This document shows positions 11,741 through 22,896 of a DNA stretch of 64,000 bases, in pieces (position 1 is the first letter of the stretch; each line of letters starts with the position of its first letter). The stretch is taken from assembly GCA_950106755.1 (NCBI GenBank), contig OX467089.1, positions 27,881,345-27,945,344 on the forward strand, written 5' to 3'. A program made the position numbers and the translations under genes. The notes beneath the pieces are model-generated. The model was not told where the DNA came from. It saw nothing but the letters and a program-made list of their open reading frames with translations, and searched no databases. The DNA is from Climacium dendroides (lineage: Eukaryota; Streptophyta; Bryopsida; Hypnales; Climaciaceae).

Positions 11741-14700
11741 CTGACAGGGCTATATCTAATCCTATCCCCTTCTCTATCTGCCAAGAATCGTGTTACGTGC
11801 TGGCAAATGTTAATTTCCTAGGACTGCAAGGGTGTATTACCGTGACCTCTCTATAGTGTGAGCATTACCTTAGAGCATCGCCATAAGTGCTTGTTAGAGG
11901 TCTCAGCAACGGCACACAGTACTTGCCATGCTTATTTAACATTAGATGGGTCCACAACAACATCATGTTACGGCACAATTTTTGCCATTCATCCCATCAC
12001 ATGTACTTTTGCTTGGCAAAGGAGGGGCCTTATAGAGGGCGTTAAGCACTATCGGTAAAGGTCCCTTTAGAAAATCTCTCCAATTACCGGGCATAAAGTG
12101 CTCATTATAGCACTTGGCACCGGTAATAATGTTTGACACTATGACCGATGTCATGCGCTATAATGGGCGCACTTAGCGAAGTGGAAGGCCCTCACACTAT
12201 ACAATATTACAACTCACGTTAAGTTGGTCAACGGTCAATGTAGACAATACTACAATGGATGTTGACGTGTATGTGATGGAGGATTTTGGAGGGTGCAAAG
12301 ATAGAGAAGAACTAATTTGAGGCTAAAGAGAAGCAATTATGTTGTTCTTTTTTGTAGGTGCTCTTTCTATTCATCACAATGATTAAGCAACTACATATGA
12401 AAAACAAATTTTATTCATTTTCAAAGATACAATGGTCATATGTCTACTACAAATTTTAAATATTCAACTATTTTGGAAATATTTTTATTACTAAGAATTT
12501 TTTTAAATAAATAAATAATAATATTAAAAATCAAAACCTTCTTGTAACCTCCAAGTATGTGGTGATGCTTTGAAACCAATAGTTTCCAATGCACAACTCA
12601 CATTTTTAGAGGGAAGAGAGAATCCTAAACAAAAAATAATGAATGAATATATATACACAAGAATATAAGATTATATAAGAATTCAAATAAAAATAAAAGT
12701 CTTATAAATATAAATAAGTACATACATATGTGATAGATATGTATAATATACAAGGTATTTATATAAAACTAAAATTAAAGATCTTATAAATATAAATAAG
12801 TACATCTATATGTAACAAATATACATAATGTAAAAGATAAAGCTTTTATTTTTAATCCCATAGTAATGTGTTCTTGTGGACCAAAAATTGATTCAAAACT
12901 CATCACAGAGCACCACGGTGGCATCTCTTTGTAACTTGGTAGCAATTGAGAAATTATGCTCATTATAACCCAATTTTAGCAGATTGTTGGTGGAGAGAGG
13001 TGGATGATCATGGCACAAACACATCTCACAAGATTCCAAAACCCTTGCCATTTTTTGGTACAATGGTCATTTGGAATGCAACTAGTGGCAATGCTCTTAT
13101 GATTTTTGATTGTTATGACTACATGTCTCAAACTTTAGTGCTTCTTTTGCTTCTTATGCCTTGGTGAGTGCCACAATTCTCCTTGTTTGTATTTACAAGT
13201 TCAAGACACATAACAATTCTCTTGTTTAGGTTAAATGTTGAATTTCAAACCAATAGTTAAGATTTTTGTGGTCACATTCTTGGATTTTCAAGCATCAAAG
13301 TTTTAACAACCCCGCTCTTAATGTAATACTTATCTAATACTTCGTTTCAAGGTTTTGGGCCATCTTGACATTGATCTAGATGTTACAAGAACTCACCATT
13401 GTCAAAATCCTCCTATATGTGACTCTATTCATAGGTATCTAGACTTACTATCTATACTACTCGAAATAAAGATAGAGAGATAGATGTATATATGATTGCA
13501 CTACTTTTGTTAATAGTACCACCTATACTAATTGATTTTAAAAAGCTATAATTCTTATACATCACAAATATTTTTATCAACAATGTTTATAGGATTCACC
13601 TACATGAATAGTTTCAAGTAGATAGTGTGGATGGCATTGTCAACAAATTGTAGTGTAATCATATCCATACATCTATCTCTCTTAGATGCAAGCTTTGACT
13701 TTGATTATTTCTATTTAGATGCAATCATAGTTGCAAATCTGTTGCAGCTCTGTTGAAAAATAGAACGTTAATCTGAGATTATCAATAACAATCTTTTCAG
13801 CGATATTTAGATGCAATCATAGTTGCAAATCTGTTGCAGCTCTGTTGAAAAATAGAACGTTAATCTGAGATTATCAATAACAATCTTTTCAGCGATAGGT
13901 AATGTAGGTTCACTAACCTGCACGCATGTTGACTGCAGGTGTTATGAACTGTCTGTTTTCTATTCATGGTAAGAAAATAAAATTCAATACCACTTTCAAT
14001 ATTTTCCACTGTTTAGGAATTTTGTCTTATGTACATCCTTGTTATCGTTATAGTCCTTGTTAATGGCCCTGTTATTCACCACTTCAATTTGTTAACAAAA
14101 GGCTCACAACTACAGGTTTGGTTTTCACTCAGATATTTATGACAACCTCATCTCAAGTCGAATGATACAGAGAAGTTTGCACAACTCTGTCCATGTCCAT
14201 GCAACGGCGTTATGTGGGGTGTAATTTGGTTAGTGATCCTTTCCAGTTTTAACTTTTATCTTGTCTCTACGTGAATAAACAAATCATTGGTCAAGTAAAT
14301 GTCAAAATGTCAAATGGTGTAAGAAAATAGAAGTAAAAACTACAAACAGACTTAAATAGACCTAAATTTTAAATTAGTGTAAATATTGGACCACCTAAAT
14401 TATAGCTGAAACTCTTACAATTGTGCGAAACCTATGTTGCGATCTCATAATGTACGCAACGACGGCACTTCCGTCTAATAAAACCAAAATTCTCTCAAAG
14501 ATCCGAAGAGATAATGCTCTATGCAATGAGATGAGCTGCCCTTGTTTCGGGGCAGCTCGATACTCATTGCAGTTCAACAAAGATTCATGAATTGCAGCCA
14601 CAAACTATTGTACACACTACTGCCTGCACATATAATTCCATGACTGGCAGCAATGCATAGTGCGGGCTCTGCCACAACGGTTCCATTACTTAATATTTTT

Positions 14701-14791
14701 TTGAGAGAACTGAACAACCTCCACTATCATCGACGAGATTCGAGAACCAGTCACCTTCGCTGACTTTGTGAGGACAAATACTGCAGCTCTC
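11741..14791. other. AT-rich spacer, no gene seen
   Basis: No supported gene. It contains the perfect 92-base tandem duplication listed separately. A less AT-rich stretch at about 11850-12200 has no coding sign. Confidence 0.5.
13712..13895. repeat. Perfect 92-base tandem duplication
   Basis: Bases 13712-13803 are repeated without a difference at 13804-13895, starting TATTTAGATGCAATCATAG. Identity over 92 bases implies a recent event or an assembly duplication. Confidence 0.9.
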
Positions 14792-16593
14792 TTATAGTAA
14801 CTCTGAGATCTGCCTCATCCAGACAAAAAAAATCACACTTCAATTGAGTTACAGTAGTAGCAAAAATTCGATTCTCTAATACACACGGCATGATCAAATC
14901 GGCAGCTTCAGAATCTGAAAATTGTTTCAATGTGAACAAGCACAAGCATGATCACACTCACATGAATCGGCATCTCATCGATGACCACACAGCAGCCCTC
15001 CTCGATGCTGCGGAGCAAGCCCACCTCACCTCCCACAACCACGCAGATCGCAATGCCACCTGTCCACAACCGCCAATAAATTCAAATGCTTGACGACTAT
15101 GCGAACATGTCCCATGTGATCAAGATAGACACATACAGCGTCCCCTAGTGCAATCCTTCCCAAAAGGTTTAGCAGCCAGCCGTATTAAATTGTAAGTTTT
15201 TTTTATCAATTTTACTAAGAAAATGACAGACAGAATTGCCTCTAAGATTCCAATTAACGGCCCCAAGGATACTTACCAGCAATGCCACCAAAACTTGTAG
15301 TGCCTACAACGGTTGGTGCACTGGCTAAGCACGCAGTCATCCTCCTGAGGTAAGATTCCTGCTATCCAAGCTCCCAGGGTAAGGTAAGGTTGCTATTTGG
15401 CTCTTGGCGCAAATATCTCAGAACAAAAGTACTTGGGATAAAGATTTTTCATATCCTACAATCCAGTTTTTTCCAATTTTACAGTGTTGGATACTAACAT
15501 TCACTGCGTAGGAGGATTAAGTAATCATGGGCAATCTACCTTCTTAGTAGGCAAGTCGAAGTGAATGAGAACACGAGCGCCAAGAGAGGGCTCCCCAAGT
15601 GCTGCTGCTGGCAAACTAGCATCCGTTGTCACCAAAAGGCCTGCCTTTCTGGATTCTGCCTTTTCCTCGCCATTTCCCGCCTCGGCCTTCGGAACGCTGC
15701 TCTTACAAGCACTGTGGTTCCAGTCTCGAACAATAAAGTGAAAGTTACTCAGGGCTTCGGCTCGCTCTGCCTCTCCCTGATCACTGTGCTGTTCACGCCA
15801 ATTTCACAGAGTCAAGACATGTTGGCATCCATGGACAGAACAATCTTGTCTGCTTTCACAAGCGCCACTTGTAGTAAGTTGCAAGCGTGGTACAATGTCA
15901 GAGCGAATAATCCAACTTCCAACTCATAGATAGTGGAGGGTCCACTGGATCCTACTGGTACAAATCCTACAAAACCTGCAAACTTTTATGATGCAGATTA
16001 AAAGAGCTGATCACCCGACCAAGAAGAGAAGAGAGAACTGCAACAAAGCAGAAATCTTGGCGCACACGGCATCCAGACTGTCGCGAGCGCTGCAGCAAAT
16101 AGCTACCGGCAGGCTAGCCCTCCGTCCTAGGACTACCAGCAGGTCCACCAGAGTGTCCTGCATTCATCACCGGACCTACCTTAGAACTCCAATTTTTCCT
16201 ACATCTTCCAAACCCAGTAATTAAGAATAAATAGCAATTAACGTGTACTACAATTGCCCCACTCTGGCAATAGTAATAATGAAACTCCATGTGTAGCACT
16301 TAGAAAAAGTCAAAATCCTAAACCCTAAAACAGAGAATCAGACAGCAACATACTGATGTCATCGACATTTTGAATTCTACATTGCCCAGAAACAAGATGA
16401 TAGTCACTTGTGTGCCAGCCAACATTTGACTTCATCTTCACGTTTACAATTCAGAACAATTCCACGTGCGGCAACTATGACTATTACTACTACTTCGCTG
16501 CTGCTAAGGGACCTGAGTGTAGCCACCATCTTGTACTCTTGGCAATCGACTGCTATGTAGTACTGCTGCAAAGCTTCTCCCTCCTGTGACCAT
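14792..16593 (-). CDS. DEAD-box helicase-like protein, second RecA lobe only (partial model)
   Basis: Exons read by eye on the minus strand: 16593-16408, a possible 25-base microexon 16204-16180, 15788-15540, 15358-15277, 15059-14962 and 14809-14792 (TAA). The first encodes EALQQYYIAVDCQEYK, matching the strand that opens the eIF4A-type C-terminal lobe, then a motif-IV-like GIVLNCKREDEVK. The next begins HSDQGEAERAEAL (like the LHxDxxxxER helix), then LLVTTDASLPAAALG (motif V position) and VLIHFDLPTKK, continuing ESYLRRMTA across the intron. The protein ends DEMPIHISELL. In a canonical helicase LxxxRG(I/L)D and HRIGR would follow; here Arg-Gly-Asp and the motif VI HRIGR arginines are replaced, so helicase activity is doubtful. 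No Q motif, Walker A or DEAD box lies upstream. Phases agree across the joins. Only the first exon and the microexon are uncertain. It is probably a non-catalytic RNA-helicase relative. Confidence 0.68.
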
Positions 16594-16734
16594 CTGCATA
16601 AAACAATAGGCCACACACTCAGCAGGCTTGCAAATCCTCACCCCACCGACGACATGGGTAGACCGGATCCAACAACCTAATGGACTTCCATACTGCATGA
16701 ACCCGGCCAATCGAAGCCAATGCTGCCAGGCTGG

Positions 16735-16938
16735 CTAGCTGCGGAAAATCGAATTGGGGTGGCGGCCCAAGAGCAGAGAATGAAACCCCAATTCGGAGTG
16801 AGCAAGCAGCAAGAGCAAATGCAGCAGCAGCCACAAACGCAGGAAACGGGAAGGGCACCTGCTGCTGCTGCTGCTGCTGCTGCGAGGTGCAGCGGGCTGG
16901 ATTGAAGCTGCAACAGTCGACTCTGGAGGAGTGGCCAT
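16735..16938 (-). CDS. Possible first exon of the helicase-like gene
   Basis: A well-placed ATG (GCCATGGCC, minus 16938) starts MATPPESTVAASIQPAAP followed by a Ser run, then Arg- and Leu-rich sequence. A GTTTCA donor after codon 'SELG' would give the phase required by the exon at 16593. The N-terminus could be an organelle transit peptide or a membrane segment. An overlapping frame gives poly-Gln instead, so a frame slip in the CAG repeat is also possible. Stop-free coding ends near 16735 if unspliced. Confidence 0.3.
   Translation of the reverse strand: MATPPESTVAASIQPAAPRSSSSSSSRCPSRFLRLWLLLHLLLLLAHSELGFHSLLLGRHPNSIFRS
16861..16883. repeat. CTG/CAG microsatellite
   Basis: About 7-8 GCT triplets (CAG on the minus strand). 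Inside the candidate first exon it encodes Ser, Gln or Ala depending on frame, so length changes by other than triplets would alter the product. Confidence 0.85.
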
Positions 16939-17165
16939 GGCGAGCAATTGGGTTTCCCTCTTGCAAATAGTAAGCTTGATGCTGCAACTGCATGTGAGGG
17001 GGCGAGCCTCTCTTCAATCGAGTGCCTTATAGTACTTGTGAAGCCAGGCAGGGTTTGCGTTTACGGTTCCGATTGCGGTTGCAGCTGTGAGTCGGGGGAA
17101 GGACTGGGGAGGCTAAGATCCGTCGATTAGGTCCTTGGAGGGATGCGCTTGTAGAAGTTCAACGA

Positions 17166-17225
17166 GTTTAACCCTTAAAAGGGTTTTAGGGTTTTAGGGT
17201 TTTAGAGTTTTAGGATTTAGGGATT
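17166..17225. promoter_or_regulatory. Telobox cluster upstream of the helicase-like gene
   Basis: GGGTTTTAGGGTTTTAGGGT and variants (minus strand ACCCTAAAACCCTAAAA) lie about 230-290 bases upstream of the candidate ATG at 16938. Telobox motifs are established promoter elements of plant translation and ribosome-biogenesis genes. A short interstitial telomere-like tract is the alternative. Confidence 0.4.
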
Positions 17226-18080
17226 TCATATTCGGACTTGGTCAAACTTCATTAGATTTCTACAGTAAAATATAGATTTCAAAATTTTGGTATTTTTCAA
17301 ATGTACTAACATATTTTTTAAACTTAATCTCATTTTTTTAATTTAAAAATATGCGATTGAATTTTATATGATTTTTAAAAGAAATTTCCATCTAAAAATC
17401 ATAATAATTACAAAAATGCTTAAAGTAGTATGACATTTTTTTTAAAATGGAAATAATAGTGACAAACACTATGGTGTAATTTATATATTCCATGAGATTA
17501 CACTAAGAGAAATTCGGTAGAAAAAGTTCAAATGTGGTGTATTTTGAGCTTTCAAGATGATATCATGAAAGTGTCACAAAAATTATAATTTTAACAATTT
17601 TGAAAAAAAATCAAATGAATTAGGAAGTAGATTATTGGAGATACATTTTCTTAGTTAAACTTTTAAATCTTTTTAATAAAAAACTATGTAAAAATTCAAG
17701 TTTTGACTTTCAAAATACTTGAAGGGTTTGTATTGTCATTCAAGGATTAATAATAGGGATTCACCAAGGGTGAATGTAAACAAAAAGACCCCCTACTTTG
17801 TGCTTGATTAATTTATTTTTTACACCTCTCCTAGCTAAATTAGGATCTCTTATTCAAAATGTGAATTCAAAATTTCCAAATTTTATCATATAACATTCTT
17901 AACCAACCTTCAAAACTACCCCTTTTGAAGAAGGATAATGCCTTCTAAGATATCAAGGATGGAATTTGGTTATACTTTGTTGAATATCATTGGTTGATTT
18001 GGAAGTTGATACTTTAACTATCCTAAAGGGGGCTTGACTTTTTCTTGAGTTGCTTGGGCAAATGAAAAAATCCTACATAG

Positions 18081-18440
18081 AATACGACTGTAGTGAGTCA
18101 TATTTTTTAATGACATGAATATAACTGCAGTAAATCATATTTTGCAATGATGTGGAATATCACTGTGATGAGTCATATTTTGCAGTGACATGAAATATAA
18201 CTCTTCTGAGTCATACTTTGTAGTGATTTAAAATATGATCGCGGTGAGTTTTATTTTTTGATGACATGGAATATGACTACGGTGAGTCATATTTTTTTGT
18301 TGATGTAGAATGTGACTATAATGAGTCATATTTTTTGATGACATGGAATATGACTGCAGTGAGTCATATGTTTGATTGATGTGGAATATGATTATGGTGA
18401 GTCATATGTTTGGTTGATGTGAAATATGACTCACCGTAGT
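18081..18440. repeat. Minisatellite, ~40-base unit
   Basis: About nine diverged units of the form TGACATGGAATATGACT, then GCAGTGAGTCATATTTTTTGA. GAGTCATAT marks nearly every unit. It lies in the left half of the putative CACTA-like element. Confidence 0.8.
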
Positions 18441-19018
18441 GGAAGATGGTTCTATTGAGTTGTAAGTAGCTTTCAACAACTTTATTTCAGTTTTTCATAT
18501 TTGTATAAATACAATTAAAGAAATGGGAGGTTGATTTTTAGTGAATGAACAACAAAGCTCAACCTTCAAAAACTTACAACAATACAAAATATGTAGTACA
18601 AGTATAAAGTAGGAAAAATAACAATGATGATGGAGTGAAAATAAAAGAAAAATAGTAAATGTTAAGAAATAACAAGCTAGAGGTAAGATGCAACAAAGAG
18701 CTACAACTAGGAGACAACAAGAAATGAGAGTCAAAATGCAACAAGAAAACTAAAGTCAAAAATTAAAAGCCAAGAAGGAAAAAGAATTTTGATGCAACAA
18801 GAAGAAACAAGAAGTATGAACTAAAGAACAAGAAGAAATAAGAGTTAAAATGCAAAAAGAAGAAAGAAGTTTGATGCAACAAGAAATAAGAAGTATGAAC
18901 TAAAAAGCAAAAAGATGCGAGAGTTAAACTATGAACTAAAGAGCAACAAAAAGCAACAATTAAGAAGCAACAAGAATTAAAAAGTAAGAAACAATACAAG
19001 GCAAAGAAGAAGAGTTCA

Positions 19019-19242
19019 AAAAAGTGGCAATTAGGGTTTCAAAACTTTAAAAAAGTGGCGGCTAGGGTTTTCAAAATCCTAAAAAAGTGGTGGTTAAGAT
19101 TTTTAAAACCCTAAAAAAGTGACGGTTAGGGTTTCTAAAACCCTAAAAAAATAGCAGCTAAAATTTTCAAAATCCTAAAAAAGTGGCAGTTAGAGTTTCA
19201 AAATCTTAGAAAATTAGCGGCTAGGGTTTCAACATCCTAAAA
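19019..19242. repeat. Minisatellite, ~32-base unit with telomere-like core
   Basis: About seven units of AAAAAAGTGGCGGCTAGGG followed by TTTTCAAAATCCT. Adjacent units create CCCTAAA and TTAGGGTTT telomere-like words. Confidence 0.8.
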
Positions 19243-20226
19243 CAATGTCTTAACCATATTTTTTTGGATTGCCCCTATTTTTTGAGGACTGCTCTAAAAA
19301 ATATGACTAAAAATATAACTGAATCCAAAATATGACTAGGCACTTTTTCAACAATTTCCTTGCCCAAATTTATTTTTGCGCTACCCCAAACAAAAAAATG
19401 TAATCATTATAAAGATATAATTGCAAAGTATGCCAAAAAAAAATATGACTATAAAATATGACTCCATGTTCCCAAATACATTCCCTATGGTTCCCTATGA
19501 AATATTTGGTGTTTCCAACGGGCGTATACTATACTCTCATGAAGTACAAGGTCAAAATATGACTGTGACTAGTTGCTAGTCATCCTCAGTCATATTTTCG
19601 TAGTCATAAAACTTGCAATTTCTAGTAGTGTATTTTTGTCTATCAAACCTCATGTCTTTTAATCCATGACTTCAATGTTTATTTTATTGAAGATATATCA
19701 CTGTAGAATTAGTTTAATAAAGTACAATTTACTTCATTAAATTATGAATTACATTTATTTCTTGAAAATGAAAAAAAATGAATAAAACATCAATTGAACT
19801 CATCTTCATATTGTTAAATCTCTTGATATATACTCCAATGATCAATTAATTTAATTGAAGATTTGAGTTTGTAGAAGTACAATTACAATGAGTTTGCATA
19901 TACACATATTTTTGGATCATGCATCCATCAAGCACATAGTAGATCTTTTAACCTAGAAAGTTTGAGATTTATTATCAAGGTACTTTGCCCAAAATGGTCC
20001 AATTTTTGGACCAATAAGTGCATTCTTCATTTCTACAATTATCTTGAAATTCATCCATTGGCTACTTTTTGGTCTCATTGTCCTTTTACAACTAAGATTT
20101 TTTTTTTTAAAGTTGAACTAGGGTTGGTTTGTATTGATATTGCTAATTTTCATGCTAACCTATGTGCAATTATGTATGGAATTGTGTGACTACCTTTGAA
20201 GTAATTAGAAATGACAAAATGATTGA

Positions 20227-20421
20227 GTGCAACCAAAATCATTTTGCTATCTTTCAACTTCAAAATCCCAAGGAATTTGTATAGTCTACAAAGATTGTGG
20301 AAAGCAACCACACAAGTATTGTCTAAATTGCACTGGGAAATACATGTGTACTTATAGAGGTTGTTTCAAAAAATACCATGATTCTCTAGCATGTAGAAGG
20401 GAATGGCATATAAGGACATAG
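20227..20421 (+). pseudogene. Cys-rich coding remnant, possibly a transposase zinc-binding tail
   Basis: A 64-codon frame contains CIVYKDCG, HKYCLNC, KYMCTYRGCF and KKYHDSLAC. This alternating Cys/His spacing resembles the C-terminal cysteine-rich domain of piggyBac-type transposases, where C..C, C..C and CF..YH motifs recur. Upstream DNA (19962-20189) is open in another frame but unrecognised. The frame is short and isolated in AT-rich DNA, so it is at best a remnant. Confidence 0.3.
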
Positions 20422-22419
20422 GAGAAGTTGTGATTTCTATGTTGAACATCACATTTTCATTCAAAAGAGGATGGTGTATATTTTGATTTTCAAATTTCTA
20501 AAGAAATATATGTGTTTCCTTCATAGGCTCATTGCTGCCAAAAACTAATGATAGAAGGTGTTTTTGACTAGAGGTGGATGTGGAATAGAAGGTTGCTTGT
20601 TTGCATGCATTGGTTTTCCTAGAAGTCTCAAGGACCACGGACAAAGAGAGAGGGGAAATTAGAGAAATTCTAGGTCATATTTTCTTTTGCCATGAAAATT
20701 TGTATGTTGTACATAGAAGATAGTGTCATGTTTAATTTTGCCTTTTGGATTTCCTAAAAAAATTCTCTATGTACAAAAAATCTTCAAAAATTGGCTTGTA
20801 TATAGCCAATTTTTATACCTCATTATATTGTAAGGTGATTTAGAGGTAGTTAGAATTTGAATTTGCTTCCAAAATATTACAAGAGTGTAATAAATAAGAC
20901 ATACAATTGAATGGTGAAGAGATCCAATCTTGAGTAGAGGAAAAAAAATTCTTCAAGAGGACCCAAAGTCTGTTGTCTCTGTTGAGAAGTGATGAAATTT
21001 TTAATTCAAACTTTGAATGTTATTATCTTTCAATCTATGTAGTGAAATGGGCTGAAATTGTTTTTATACATTGGTAAAATACTTTACTATAGTTTTGTAA
21101 AGTTGAAGTGTCAAAAAAAATCTTCAATTTTCATTTTTGATTAACATACCAAAAAAAAGTAGTCTTTTGACAATGTCTTCCTAGGAAATAAACCCCAATC
21201 TTTTAGGGGTTAAGAGAGATTTAATCAATGAGAGGTCATTCCAAGGATAAATATTCATATATAGAGTTGATTGGTTGGAAAAATACTTAATGGGCTTGGT
21301 CAAATGGAATTCTCTTTTTCTTGGTGTACCTCCATTGATTATAAGACTTTGTAAGTAATCTTTTATTGCTCCAATGCTTGTGAAATAATGCTAGTGCATA
21401 AGCACACAAATTTGAGCCCATGAGCCTTGAAACTAATTGTAGGTATCTACTTAGCTACAATCATTGAAGGTGTTCATAAAATATATGCCTATAATATAGA
21501 CACACTTATAACTATAAAAGTGTATAAAATAGGTACCTATACCATAGACACCTATAACTATAGAAGGTACTTATAATATAGACTCATAAATTCTTTTCAC
21601 ATGCATGTTTTCAACTACTTATTATTACCTTTGGTCAAATAAGATACACAGTTCTTGTGTAAGTTTTTCAAAATACCTCCCCTTCAAAGTCATTTTGTCT
21701 GAGGAAAAAAATGTTTTTTTTTTCTTACAAAAATTGAACTTTTGATTGCAAATACCTCAAAATCCATACAATCAAATTCATTGAAAATTTGAGCATTTTC
21801 TAATTTGAGAGTAATGAATAAGATCTTATTTCAAATCTTTTAAATAATGACTCTATGAAAAAGAATTGTTTGAACCTCCCTAGGACAAACAAACAATTGA
21901 ACCTCCCTAGGACAAACAAACAATTGAACCTCCCTAGGACTCACAGTCTCTAATATGCTAATGTCTTTCCAAATATGTTCTATTTTCATGACAACCTTAC
22001 AACAATTAGGATTGGAATTTTCCAATTCCATACATAAATTCTTAAAAATTTAATATTCCAAATTCTTTTGGTCGAACTTTTGGTTTGAAATACTCAATAT
22101 TGTAATTTTAATCCACACTTACTTCAAAAGCAACTATGATGGATGAATGCAAATACATTCCAAGCACACAAAAGTACATTTTTCCATTCATTGATTTTAT
22201 TGAAGATTCTTGTGTTAGTTCTTTAATCCCTAAAGGACCAAGTGGTTGTTGAACAACCAATTGAAATTTTGGACTAGTTCCTTCCAAGTCAATTTTGAAT
22301 GAATCTTTTTGGAAATTTGATATAAATTGCAGACATGTACCTCCCTTCCAACCTACCCTCTTCTAAATTCAACTCTCTTAACTCTACCCATCTTGCCTTT
22401 GATGTGTAAATTATACAAG
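20422..22419. other. AT-rich spacer
   Basis: No gene seen. It includes the 27-base triplication at 21872-21952 and loosely repeated CTATAATATAGACAC phrases at 21480-21590. Confidence 0.5.
21872..21952. repeat. 27-base tandem triplication
   Basis: GAACCTCCCTAGGACAAACA plus AACAATT repeats with a 27-base period starting at 21872, 21899 and 21926. The third copy diverges at its end. Confidence 0.85.
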
Positions 22420-22646
22420 CACTATAAGAAACCTATATTTTAGGTGATGCGAGAGGTAATGAGCCTAATTTTTTTACATGGATTTTAGGTGATGTCCAAT
22501 GCAACAAATCCATGTTTTTATGTCATCATTGATGTTACATTGGATGTTTTTTTGACATAAGAACATGGATTTGTTGCATTGGATATCACCTAAAATCCGT
22601 TTAAAAAAATTAGGCTCGTCACCTAAAACATGGGTTTCTTATAGTG
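22420..22646. mobile_element. CACTA-type palindromic MITE, 227 bases, TSD AAG
   Basis: It starts CACTATAAGAAACC and ends GGTTTCTTATAGTG. The two halves are near-complementary, with arms carrying AGGTGATGTCCAATGCAACA and its reverse complement. It is flanked by AAG at 22417-22419 and 22647-22649, the 3-base duplication expected for CACTA elements. No coding capacity, so it must have moved in trans. Its termini match those of the two large CACTA elements further right (CACTATAAGAAA). Confidence 0.85.
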
Positions 22647-22896
22647 AAGATTTGCAATAACTTTTGAACAATAAAATCCATTTTCATGAATTTTTTTCAC
22701 TTGGCCTTGCAAAAGTCTCTCTCCTTAAAAACTACCAAACATTGGGATAAAAAAAATTAGGCTCGTCACCTAAAACATGGGTTTCTTATAGTGAAGATTT
22801 GCAATAACTTTTGAACAATAAAATCCATTTTCATGAATTTTTTTCACTTGGCCTTGCAAAAGTCTCTCTCCTTAAAAACTACCAAACATTGGGATA
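22603..22896. repeat. 147-base tandem duplication overlapping the MITE
   Basis: The right tail of the MITE and the following unique DNA (22603-22749) are repeated at 22750-22896, giving a second orphan MITE end, CTTATAGTG, near 22785-22793. The duplication therefore postdates MITE insertion. Confidence 0.85.

Larger units (their letters stand above)
17501..19630. mobile_element. Putative CACTA-like non-autonomous element
   Basis: The right edge reads CTTGCAATTTCTAGTAGTG (ending 19630), the reverse complement of a CACTACTAGAAAT terminus typical of CACTA elements. A plausible partner, CACTAAGAGAAATT, begins at 17501. The 3-base flanks differ (TTA and TAT), so the left edge is tentative. The motif GTCATATTTT or its complement recurs throughout 18085-19610, as subterminal repeats of such elements do. 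No transposase coding is present. From 18540 to 19010 there is an AAGAA-rich tract whose complement gives only low-complexity frames. Confidence 0.4.

Noticed and set aside
18495..18999. Leu/Phe/Cys-rich minus-strand frames as membrane proteins
   Set aside because: Produced by an AAGAA-rich tract with no codon structure.
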